Below, piece after piece: positions 57,166 through 64,000 of a DNA stretch of 64,000 bases. The notes under the pieces are model-generated. The model worked only from the letters and a program-made list of their open reading frames with translations, had not been told where the DNA came from and did not search any database. This stretch comes from Parvibaculum sp. Lineage in GTDB: Bacteria > Pseudomonadota > Alphaproteobacteria > Parvibaculales > Parvibaculaceae. The stretch spans positions 496,001 to 560,000 of the forward strand of contig JAEPQD010000001.1 of NCBI GenBank assembly GCA_017642695.1, written 5' to 3'. Made by a program: the position numbers and the translations under genes. Each line of letters starts with the position of its first letter. Within the stretch, counting starts at the first letter, position 1.

Positions 57166-58701
57166 ATGTCTGACCGCGAAATCGAACTGAAGCTCGTCTG
57201 CGAGCCGACGGAGCTTGAGCGTATCAGGCGCGCGCCTGCGCTGCAGCGCCTGAAGCAGGGGCGCGCAAGCGGCAAGCATCTTCGTTCCGTCTATTTCGAC
57301 ACCGAGAACCTGACGCTTGGCGAGAACGGGCTGGCGCTTCGTCTGCGCCGGACCGGAGGCGTCTGCGTACAGACGCTGAAAACGGAAACGGGTGCTTCGA
57401 GCGACAAGACGGGAGCGCTTGCACGCGATACCGGCGAGCATGAAACGCGGCTGCCGCGCGGCAGTTCGGCGCCCGATCTGAACCGCTTGCCGGCGAACCT
57501 CAAGAAGCGCATCCAGAAACTCGCGAACGGCCACACGCTCGGACCTCGCCTCGAAAGCGATATCCGGCGAACGATCCATAATCTCGCAACACCGCAAGGC
57601 GATCGGATTGAGCTCGCGCTCGACAAGGGAGCGCTCCGTGCCGAAGGCCGCGCCGCACCGGTAAGCGAAATCGAACTCGAATTGAAGGAAGGCACACCTT
57701 CAAGTCTTTACCGCGTGGCGCTCGATCTGAACGAAATTGCGGACCTGCATATCGGCTACAAGAGCAAATCGGAACGGGGGTTTGCGCTTCTGCGCGCCGA
57801 GAAGCCGGAAGCGGTCAAGGCGGAATCCGTTCTGCTCGACCGCGAGATGCCGCTGGCTGATGCCTATGCCGCGGTGTTGCGGCATTGCCTCGTCCATCTG
57901 ATGGCGAACGAGGCGGCGACGACCGAAGCCCGTTTGCCCGAAGCGCTCCACCAGATGCGCGTGGCGCTGCGCCGTGCGCGCTCGGCTTTCGAGATCTTCC
58001 GTCCCGCCATCGGCGGCGAAACGGCGGACCGTCTTGCAGCGGAAGCGAAATGGCTCGCGAATGAACTCGGCCCCGCGCGCGACTTTGATGTCTTCCTGAA
58101 CGACATTCTCGCGCCCGTCACGCCACGGGACGCCGCGCTTGCTGGCCTGCGCAAGCGCGCGGAAGCGATGCGGCGGGATCATTGGGACAGGGCGGTCTCG
58201 GTGATCGGCTCGCGTCGCTATACGCGCTTCCTGCTCGAATACGGACTCTTCCTTGCCGAGCGCGGCTGGACCGTGAAATCGAAGGCGCCTGTCCTTGCCC
58301 TTGCTTTCGCAAGCTCCGCTCTCGACAAACGGCTCAGAAAGGCGGCGAAGATCGCCCGCGAGATCGAGACGCTGGATGGCGAACACCGCCATGAGTTGCG
58401 CAAGCGTCTGAAGAAGCTTCGCTATGCGCTGCATTTCTTTTCCTCGCTCTACGAGGCGCGGGAAGTGAAGCCCTATCTGAAACATCTGTCGCAGATGCAG
58501 GATGTCTTCGGCGGGCTGAACGACGTTGTGACAGCCCATGCGATCCTTGACGGGCTCGCCGCCGGGGCGAGGCAGCGCAATGCCGCTGCGCGTGTGATCG
58601 CCTGGCATGAGAAGCGGGCGGAACGGGACTGGAAGGGCGCGATCCGCCTCTGGAAGCGGTTCCGCGCGACGGAGCCCTTCTGGTCCGTCCGCAATGACTA
58701 A
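57166..58701 (+). CDS. CYTH-CHAD protein (inorganic triphosphatase family)
   Basis: This is a 511-residue protein. The N-terminal CYTH domain starts with the ExExK motif in DREIELKLVCEPTELERIR and has tunnel-lining basic residues (LRLRRTGG, LESDIRRTI). It should hydrolyse triphosphate. The C-terminal CHAD domain, about residues 220-500, is helical with conserved His (LHQMRVALRRARSAFEIF, HELRKRLKKLRYALHFF), a polyphosphate-binding fold. The ATG at 57166 is chosen over an upstream ATG at 57079. Confidence 0.92.
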   Translation: MSDREIELKLVCEPTELERIRRAPALQRLKQGRASGKHLRSVYFDTENLTLGENGLALRLRRTGGVCVQTLKTETGASSDKTGALARDTGEHETRLPRGSSAPDLNRLPANLKKRIQKLANGHTLGPRLESDIRRTIHNLATPQGDRIELALDKGALRAEGRAAPVSEIELELKEGTPSSLYRVALDLNEIADLHIGYKSKSERGFALLRAEKPEAVKAESVLLDREMPLADAYAAVLRHCLVHLMANEAATTEARLPEALHQMRVALRRARSAFEIFRPAIGGETADRLAAEAKWLANELGPARDFDVFLNDILAPVTPRDAALAGLRKRAEAMRRDHWDRAVSVIGSRRYTRFLLEYGLFLAERGWTVKSKAPVLALAFASSALDKRLRKAAKIAREIETLDGEHRHELRKRLKKLRYALHFFSSLYEAREVKPYLKHLSQMQDVFGGLNDVVTAHAILDGLAAGARQRNAAARVIAWHEKRAERDWKGAIRLWKRFRATEPFWSVRND

Positions 58702-58829
58702 AAGCATAATTTTTCATACTTCTTTCCAAAACTCCGGTTTCCGTTAAGCAATTCTGAAGCGGTCGGCCATAGCATCGCCTCGCCGGGGCTTGTTCGCCCT
58801 CGCATATCTGGTGTTGAGGGTTTCCTGCG

Positions 58830-59921
58830 ATGTCCGACCGTTCTGCCCAAGCTGCCCGTCCCGAGGGCATCGAGGCCTCAGCTGCCAGAAGCAAGGGGTC
58901 GGCTGACGGCAATGCCATTGTCGGCCGTCGGATCAGCCAGGAAGCACTGAACCGCCTCAATGAGCTCCATCAGCGGTACCTGAAAGGCATTCCGAACGGC
59001 TGGTGTGCCGTCATGAAGGAGTGCGATCTGACGGGTCTCGATTGCCGCAATCTCAATTTCTCGCATGGCCACTTCATTGGCTGCGATTTCTCCGGTTCCA
59101 ATCTCGAAGACGCATATTTCATGGGTTCGAATCTCTTCGGCGCGAACTTCGACGGCTGCAACATGACCCGCACCAATTTCTCCCGCGCGGATCTGCGTGG
59201 AGCGAACTTCGCCGATGCAGAGATGACGGGCGCCCAACTGGACGGTGCGGATCTGCGCCGGGGCGCCGTTATCAAGCGCGGCGCGACGGCGGCATCCGGC
59301 CGCGAAAACTCGACCTTCCGCGGCGCGAAGATGCACGGCACCAACATGTCGGAATGCAAGCTTCTCGATGCCGATTTCGAAGGGGCGACCATTTCCGGTG
59401 CGAGCCTCCAGGGTGCGGATCTTCGCGGCGCGAGCTTCGCCGGTGCGGAACTCACCGGCGTCGAACTCATGGGCGCCAACCTCTCGGACGCGGACTTTCG
59501 CCGCGCGGTGATGGATGATGCAACCGCCTCGCGCGGCGACCTGATGCGGGCGACGCGTCCCCGCCCTGCACCGAGCCCCGAGCGCATGGCGAAGATACTC
59601 GCTTCCCACCTTGAATGGATCCAGACCGGGCAGCAGCGTGGCGAACGCGCCGACTTCGCCCGGATGGATCTCTCCCGCTCCGACTTCTCCCGGGCCGTTC
59701 TGGCCGGCGCTCACTTTCGCGAAGCGATCCTGGCAGATGCAAACTTCGAAAAGGCTGTTCTCGCCGCAGCCGATTTCTCCGATGCGATCCTCTTCCGGGC
59801 GAACCTGAAGGGAGCGGACCTGCGCGGGGCGGACCTGCGCGGGGCGGACCTGAAGGATGCCACGCAGGATAACGCCAAGAAGGGCGAACTCGACGGCACC
59901 AGCCTCTCCACGCGGCTCTGA
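58830..59921 (+). CDS. Pentapeptide-repeat protein
   Basis: This is a 363-residue protein with two blocks of A(D/N)LxX repeats, forming right-handed beta-helices. Block 1 is at about residues 65-235 (CDFSGSNLEDAYFMGSNLFGANFDG). A helical insertion of about 40 residues (PERMAKILASHLEWIQTGQQRG) precedes block 2 (about 275-350). The N-terminus has a helical segment (QEALNRLNELHQRYLKG). Proteins of this type can mimic DNA and bind gyrase, but most are of unknown role. An exact 15-base DNA repeat lies near the 3' end. Confidence 0.92.
   Translation: MSDRSAQAARPEGIEASAARSKGSADGNAIVGRRISQEALNRLNELHQRYLKGIPNGWCAVMKECDLTGLDCRNLNFSHGHFIGCDFSGSNLEDAYFMGSNLFGANFDGCNMTRTNFSRADLRGANFADAEMTGAQLDGADLRRGAVIKRGATAASGRENSTFRGAKMHGTNMSECKLLDADFEGATISGASLQGADLRGASFAGAELTGVELMGANLSDADFRRAVMDDATASRGDLMRATRPRPAPSPERMAKILASHLEWIQTGQQRGERADFARMDLSRSDFSRAVLAGAHFREAILADANFEKAVLAAADFSDAILFRANLKGADLRGADLRGADLKDATQDNAKKGELDGTSLSTRL
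59814..59843 (+). repeat. Perfect 15-base tandem repeat in the pentapeptide gene
   Basis: Two identical GCGGACCTGCGCGGG units abut here, followed by a partial third (GCGGACCTG). Each unit encodes one pentapeptide (ADLRG). It marks recent unit duplication and a possible slippage site. Confidence 0.9.
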
Positions 59922-60038
59922 GGCCGCTTCGGCGGCTGTACTGGCCTCAATCCCCCAAATCTGCTACGCAAAGCCGCCGCGCGCGGGCCTTTCCGGACTC
60001 GTGGAATGTGGCCCCGTCAACCGCCTGGGGAGCGCCAG

Positions 60039-60368
60039 ATGGCCGCCGATGCCAGCCAGCTCGACCGTCTGTTCGAAGTGATCGCCGCCCGAAAGGGAGC
60101 CGATCCCGCTTCGTCCTATACGGCAAGGCTCTTCTCGAAGGGTGTCCAGGCCTGCGCGCAGAAGCTCGGCGAGGAAGCGGTGGAAACCGTGATCGCTGCC
60201 GCATCCGGCGACCGCGAAAGCGCACTCTCGGAAAGCGCCGATCTCCTCTATCATTGGCTTGTGCTCATCGCCGCGCTCGATCTTGAGCCGGGGCAGGTCT
60301 ATGCGGAGCTTGCGCGCCGTGAAGGCCGCTCGGGCCTCGACGAGAAAGCCGCGCGCACCGAGCGCTGA
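60039..60368 (+). CDS. hisE: Phosphoribosyl-ATP pyrophosphatase
   Basis: This is a 109-residue enzyme of the second step of histidine synthesis, an all-alpha NTP pyrophosphohydrolase. The motifs are [43 protein letters not shown] (the metal-binding ExxE region) and [17 protein letters not shown]. The ATG at 60039 follows GGGGAGCG. It is separated from hisF by the CYTH-CHAD and pentapeptide genes, and is 19 bases from coaA. Confidence 0.95.
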   Translation: MAADASQLDRLFEVIAARKGADPASSYTARLFSKGVQACAQKLGEEAVETVIAAASGDRESALSESADLLYHWLVLIAALDLEPGQVYAELARREGRSGLDEKAARTER

Positions 60369-60387
60369 CCGGGGGAGCGGAGTTCGC

Positions 60388-61359
60388 ATGGTCGCCACCG
60401 ATATCGAGACGATCGAGGAGAAGAAGTCGCTCTCGCCGTTCCGTCATTTCACGGCAGCGGATTGGGGGCGCCTCAGGCAGGACACGCCACTGCCGCTCTC
60501 CGAAAGGGAACTCGAAGAGCTGAAGGGCTTCGGTGAGCGCATCTCGCTCGACGAGGTCTCGGAAATCTTTCTGCCGCTGTCGCGCCTTCTCAATCTTTAT
60601 ATCGGCGAGACGCAGGAACTCTACCGCGTGACGTCGGACTTTCTCGGCCGCGAACAGGACAAGGTGCCCTATATTGTAGGCGTTGCCGGTTCGGTCGCCG
60701 TCGGCAAGTCGACCATGGCCCGTATCCTGCGCACCCTGCTCGCCCGCTGGCCGAACCATCCGAAGGTCGATCTCATCACGACCGACGGCTTTCTTTATCC
60801 GAATGCCGTCCTCGAAAAGCGCGGCCTCATGCAGCGCAAGGGCTTTCCCGAGAGCTTCGACATCAAGCGTCTGATCCGCTTTCTCTCCGACGTGAAGGCA
60901 GGATCGCCCCGCGTCGAGGCGCCCGTCTATTCGCACTTCACCTACGACATTCTTCAGGGCGAGACCGTGTCGGTCGATCAGCCGGATATTCTCGTTGTCG
61001 AAGGGCTCAATGTGCTGCAGCCCTGGAAACCCGCCGACGGCGACGAGCCACAGCCCTTCGTGTCGGACTTCTTCGATTTCTCTATCTATCTTGATGCCGA
61101 TGAGGAAGCGATCCGGCGCTGGTATATCGAGCGCTTCCTGAGCTTGCGCCGGACCTCGTTCAAGGATCCGGCGGCCTATTTCCACCGCTACTCCAAGCTC
61201 ACGGAAGATGAAGCGGTGAAGACCGCCGACGCGATCTGGACCTCGATCAACCTCGCGAACCTCCACAAGAACATCCTGCCGACGCGGCAGCGTGCAGATC
61301 TGATATTGCGCAAGGGCGACGACCACCGCATCCGCGACGTCTATCTGAGAAAGCTCTGA
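60388..61359 (+). CDS. coaA: Pantothenate kinase (type I)
   Basis: This is a 323-residue P-loop kinase, the first step of coenzyme A synthesis. The Walker A is [17 protein letters not shown] near residue 100, followed by [38 protein letters not shown] and [11 protein letters not shown]. The N-terminal helices ([20 protein letters not shown]) match CoaA. The hisE-coaA pair is common in alphaproteobacteria. It converges on the GST gene with a 3-base gap. Confidence 0.97.
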   Translation: MVATDIETIEEKKSLSPFRHFTAADWGRLRQDTPLPLSERELEELKGFGERISLDEVSEIFLPLSRLLNLYIGETQELYRVTSDFLGREQDKVPYIVGVAGSVAVGKSTMARILRTLLARWPNHPKVDLITTDGFLYPNAVLEKRGLMQRKGFPESFDIKRLIRFLSDVKAGSPRVEAPVYSHFTYDILQGETVSVDQPDILVVEGLNVLQPWKPADGDEPQPFVSDFFDFSIYLDADEEAIRRWYIERFLSLRRTSFKDPAAYFHRYSKLTEDEAVKTADAIWTSINLANLHKNILPTRQRADLILRKGDDHRIRDVYLRKL

Positions 61360-61362
61360 GGG

Positions 61363-62010
61363 TCAGAAGGCGAGACGGCGTTTGAGCTCCTCGAACGGCA
61401 CCATGACGTGTTCCGCGTAAGGGGCCCGTTCGCGAAGCCGCGCGTACCATGCTTCTACATTGGGCGCTTCGGGCCGCTCTATCTCAAGACCGAAATAGCG
61501 ATACAGCATGGTGCCGGCCGGAACGTCGGCAAGTGTGATTTCGTTGCCGCAGATGTAGGGCCGGTCGGCAAGAAGCCGGTCCAGCATGAGGATATGCCGG
61601 CCGCATAATTTGGCGGCGCGCTCGACCGCCTCCATGTTCCGCTGCGCCTCGGGCATGCGGTAAAAACCCCAGAAGATTCCGGTGAGGAAATTCGGCAGAA
61701 GCGCCGTCTGCGCCCATTCGATCCACTGGTCGGCTTCGGCGCGCCGCGCTGGGTCCTCGATCCAGAACCCGCCCGCGCCGTAGCGCGCAGCGAGATAACG
61801 CAGGATCGCATGCGATTCCCAGACGACGGTGCCGCCATCCTCGATGACGGGAACAAGCCCGTGCGGGTTGCGTGCCCTGAATTCGGGCGCGTCGAGACCG
61901 CCGAACGAACCGCCAGCGTCGATATGCTCGTGCTCAAGGCCGAGTTCGCCGGTGAGCCACATCACCTTCTGGACGTTGAACGAACTGCGGCGGCCCCAGA
62001 CCTTGAGCAT
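61363..62010 (-). CDS. Glutathione S-transferase family protein
   Basis: This is a 215-residue GST. The thioredoxin-fold domain begins LKVWGRRSSFNVQKVMWLTGELGLEHEHIDAG and has NPHGLVPVIEDGGTVVWESHAIL (the glutathione-binding Glu-Ser). The helical C-domain has CGRHILMLDRLLADRPYICGNEITLADV. The N-terminal catalytic residue would be a Ser in RRSSFN. It lies 15 bases downstream of the adenosine kinase gene and is probably co-transcribed. Confidence 0.92.
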   Translation of the reverse strand: MLKVWGRRSSFNVQKVMWLTGELGLEHEHIDAGGSFGGLDAPEFRARNPHGLVPVIEDGGTVVWESHAILRYLAARYGAGGFWIEDPARRAEADQWIEWAQTALLPNFLTGIFWGFYRMPEAQRNMEAVERAAKLCGRHILMLDRLLADRPYICGNEITLADVPAGTMLYRYFGLEIERPEAPNVEAWYARLRERAPYAEHVMVPFEELKRRLAF

Positions 62011-62025
62011 CGAAACATCTTTCGT

Positions 62026-63021
62026 TCAGGCGAGGCCCTTCTGCTTCGCAAGTTCGGCAAGCGAGACCTGCGGACGCGGCCCATAATGGGAGATCACTTC
62101 CGCCGCCGCGAGCGCGCCAAGACGGCCGCAGGTGACGGGGTCCTTGCCGCGCGTGAGACCGTAGAGGAAGCCGGCGGCGAAGAGGTCGCCCGCGCCTGTC
62201 GTGTCGACCACCTTGGAAACGGGTTCCGCATCGACCACATGCACCTCGCCATCGGCGACGATGACGGAGCCCTGTTCGGAGCGTGTCAGCGCCGCGAACT
62301 TGCAGTCCTTGCGGACCTGCTGCAGCGCCTCGTCGAAGACCTCCGTTTCGTAGAGCGAGAGGATTTCCGCCTCGTTCGCGAAAAGAAGATCGACTTCGTC
62401 TGTCGCCAGGCGCCGGAACTCGTCGCGGAAACGATCGACGCAGAAACTGTCCGACAGTGTCAAAGAGACGAGCCGTCCGGCTTCGTGTGCGATCTTCGCG
62501 GCCTTGAGAAAGGCCTCTTTCGCGCCGGGCTCGTCCCAGAGATAGCCTTCCATGTAGGTGACGGCGGCTGCCTTGATCGTTTCCGGATCGATGTCGTCGG
62601 GGCCGAGCTTCTGCGCGGCGCCGAGAAAAGTGCTCATGCTGCGCTGTGCGTCCGGTGTCACGATGATGAGACAGCGTCCGGTCGGCGCGCCGTCCGTCGC
62701 CTGTGAGGCGGGAAAGGCGACGCCGAGCGACTTGATGTCGTGAATGAAGACTTCGCCGAGCTGGTCGCCCCTCACCTTGCCGAAGAAAGCGCCCTTGCCG
62801 CCAAGCGAGGCGAGGCCCGCGATCGTGTTGGCGCAGGAACCGCCCGACATCTCGATGGAAGCGGCCATCTTGCCGTAGAGCTCGTCCGCGCGCTCCGCAT
62901 CGATCAGCGTCATACCGCCCTTCTCGATGCCGTTCGCCGTCAGGAACTTGTCGTCTGCGTTCGCAATCACGTCCACCAGCGCATTGCCGATGCCCGCCAC
63001 GTCGTACTTAAGGTCTGCCAT
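62026..63021 (-). CDS. PfkB-family carbohydrate/adenosine kinase
   Basis: This is a 331-residue PfkB (ribokinase-like) kinase. The N-terminal pattern is YDVAGIGNALVDVIANADD, then MSGGSCANTIAGLASLGGKGAFFGKVRGD, and the catalytic signature is DTTGAGDLFAAGFLYGL with the Asp. The layout is that of alphaproteobacterial adenosine kinases, so adenosine is the likely substrate. It is divergent from the EI24-like gene across a region of palindromes. Confidence 0.93.
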   Translation of the reverse strand: MADLKYDVAGIGNALVDVIANADDKFLTANGIEKGGMTLIDAERADELYGKMAASIEMSGGSCANTIAGLASLGGKGAFFGKVRGDQLGEVFIHDIKSLGVAFPASQATDGAPTGRCLIIVTPDAQRSMSTFLGAAQKLGPDDIDPETIKAAAVTYMEGYLWDEPGAKEAFLKAAKIAHEAGRLVSLTLSDSFCVDRFRDEFRRLATDEVDLLFANEAEILSLYETEVFDEALQQVRKDCKFAALTRSEQGSVIVADGEVHVVDAEPVSKVVDTTGAGDLFAAGFLYGLTRGKDPVTCGRLGALAAAEVISHYGPRPQVSLAELAKQKGLA

Positions 63022-63105
63022 GATCCTCTGGTATTTTTAGGGAGAATTTCGGGGTGCGGGCCGGAGTATAGGGATTGAGCCCCATATGTCCAAAAACACC
63101 CGTAA

Positions 63106-63141
63106 TCTCCGGAATTCTGCCGTTTTCCGGAGACGTCTCCG
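63106..63141. promoter_or_regulatory. Overlapping palindromes between adkinase and EI24-like genes
   Basis: TCTCCGGAA (63106-63114) and TTCCGGAGA (63125-63133) form a 9-bp inverted repeat with a 10-base spacer. A perfect 14-base palindrome CGGAGACGTCTCCG at 63128-63141 overlaps the right arm. The gap between divergent genes makes an operator likely. Confidence 0.5.
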
Positions 63142-63229
63142 TCTGTCCGGGGCATTTGCAGTGAGCCTTTCCGGGCACTAGGTTAGGCGCGTCGGCTGGG
63201 ACGTATCCCGCCGTTTGCGGGAGTCTTCG

Positions 63230-63910
63230 ATGCTGTCCGACGCCATACGCGCCTTCCGGGAAACCTTCTCGCCGCCCTTCCGCCGGGTGATGTGGCTGTC
63301 GCTGGTGGTGACGGCGGTCACGCTCTTCCTGTTTGGCGCTGGGCTGCAATGGGCACTCGCCGCCCTGCCGGAATTCGGCCCCGATCTCGCAGGTGGCTGG
63401 GTCGATACGATCCTCGAATTCGTGGCGCGCTTTCTCGCCGTCATCGTGCTGATCCCGCTCGTCCATCCGGTCGTCTCGCTGGTCGCGGGGCTCTTCCTCG
63501 AAAATGTTGCCGCCCGCGTCGAGGCCGAAGATTATCCTGCCGATCCGCCCGGTCGCGACCAGCCTTTCTGGCAATCGCTCCTCGTCGCAGTGCGGTTCAC
63601 GCTGGTCCTGATCGCCGTCAACCTGCTGGCGCTGCCCTTCTACCTGCTGCCCGTTGTGAATATCGCCCTGTTCTGGGTGGTGAACGGCTATCTCCTCGGC
63701 CGCGAATATTTCGAACTGGTCGCGCTGCGCCATTTGCCCGAAGCCGACGTACAGGCACTCCGTAAACGCCACCGCCCGCGTATCTTCCTTGCGGGCGTCG
63801 TGGTGGCACTGTTCACCACCGTGCCCATTCTCAATCTTCTCGCGCCGCTCTTCGGTACGGCGCTGATGGTCCACACCTACAAGAACCTCGCCGCGCGGAG
63901 ACAGGCATGA
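63230..63910 (+). CDS. EI24/CysZ-like membrane protein
   Basis: This is a 226-residue inner-membrane protein with four or so hydrophobic segments (VMWLSLVVTAVTLFLFGAGLQWALAAL, FLAVIVLIPLVHPVVSLVAGLFL, VRFTLVLIAVNLLALPFYLLPVVNIALFWVVNGYLLG, IFLAGVVVALFTTVPILNLLAPLFGTALMVH). The GREYFELVALRHL stretch is typical of the EI24 domain shared with CysZ sulfate permease. The ATG at 63230 has GGGAG nearby; a TTG at 63215 is less likely. It overlaps the next gene by 4 bases. Confidence 0.88.
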   Translation: MLSDAIRAFRETFSPPFRRVMWLSLVVTAVTLFLFGAGLQWALAALPEFGPDLAGGWVDTILEFVARFLAVIVLIPLVHPVVSLVAGLFLENVAARVEAEDYPADPPGRDQPFWQSLLVAVRFTLVLIAVNLLALPFYLLPVVNIALFWVVNGYLLGREYFELVALRHLPEADVQALRKRHRPRIFLAGVVVALFTTVPILNLLAPLFGTALMVHTYKNLAARRQA

Positions 63911-64000
63911 AACATCTGCTGATCGTCGCGCTGGTGCTCGGTCTCGCCGCTTGCGAAACGGCGCCCGGCCGGGGGATCGACGCCCGGGGCGGTGTCATGG
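63907..64000 (+). CDS. Lipoprotein, partial
   Basis: Only the first 31 residues are visible: a short signal peptide MKHLLIVALVLGLAAC with a lipobox Cys16, then ETAPGRGID. The ATG overlaps the upstream stop (ATGA). The rest is outside the window, so the function is unknown. Confidence 0.75.
   Translation, partial: MKHLLIVALVLGLAACETAPGRGIDARGGVM

Overview
This window is about 64 kb of a GC-rich alphaproteobacterial chromosome, most like Hyphomicrobiales or Parvibaculum-type relatives; the genus is a guess from protein style. The evidence is the set of alphaproteobacterial neighbourhoods: hemE / non-coding region / ppsR-maf-aroE-coaE-dnaQ-secB, mnmE-mnmG-rsmG-parA-parB, leuS-lptE-holA, hslV-DUF2585-hslU, and hisB-DUF2628-hisHAF. 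The non-coding gap between hemE and the DUF299 (ppsR) gene at 36259-36801 is where Caulobacter and its relatives place the chromosome origin. Three ParB-binding parS sites lie at 18.1-20.3 kb. The window is therefore very probably the origin-centromere region. Gene direction agrees with this: genes just left of the gap run leftward and genes just right of it run rightward.

Layout. 1-10 kb: a partial response regulator co-directional with a TPR sulfotransferase, an unknown protein, an L,D-transpeptidase, a YggS PLP protein and a ThiE-like protein. Then comes a block of two tandem sulfotransferases flanked by two near-duplicate porins. 10-15 kb: a DUF3576 lipoprotein, leuS, lptE and holA. 15-22 kb: parB, parA, rsmG, mnmG, mnmE and a DUF6489 protein, all leftward, with the parS sites. 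22-32 kb: an accessory block (DUF255 thioredoxin-like protein, GNAT, LysR, a 55-residue protein, dienelactone hydrolase, LysE exporter, quinone oxidoreductase, GFA protein, alpha/beta hydrolase, three tandem PAS_5 proteins). This block lies between mnmE and rho. 32-36 kb: rho, hemJ, hemH, hemE. 36.3-36.8 kb: putative oriC. 36.8-45 kb: ppsR, maf, aroE, coaE, VOC protein, dnaQ, secB, fxsA, a Tim44-like protein, mltA, Smr protein, XRE regulator. 45-49.4 kb: LysR, an unknown protein, a 2OG-Fe(II) oxygenase and an orphan periplasmic binding protein. 49.5-52 kb: hslU, DUF2585, hslV. 52-64 kb: two PPOX-fold proteins, hisB, DUF2628, hisH, hisA, hisF, a CYTH-CHAD triphosphatase, a pentapeptide protein, hisE, coaA, GST, adenosine kinase, an EI24-like membrane protein and a partial lipoprotein.

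Most striking signal. The 315-base gap upstream of mnmG (20076-20390) combines a perfect parS, seven GANTC sites within 131 bases (six of them in 65), a one-mismatch DnaA box, and a good promoter with a perfect palindrome between -35 and -10. This looks like a cell-cycle-responsive or origin-related control element. Other points of interest are the porin/sulfotransferase duplication block, the PAS_5 triplet, the oxygenase/binding-protein cassette, and several palindromic operator-like sites. I saw no tRNA, rRNA, insertion sequence or CRISPR array.
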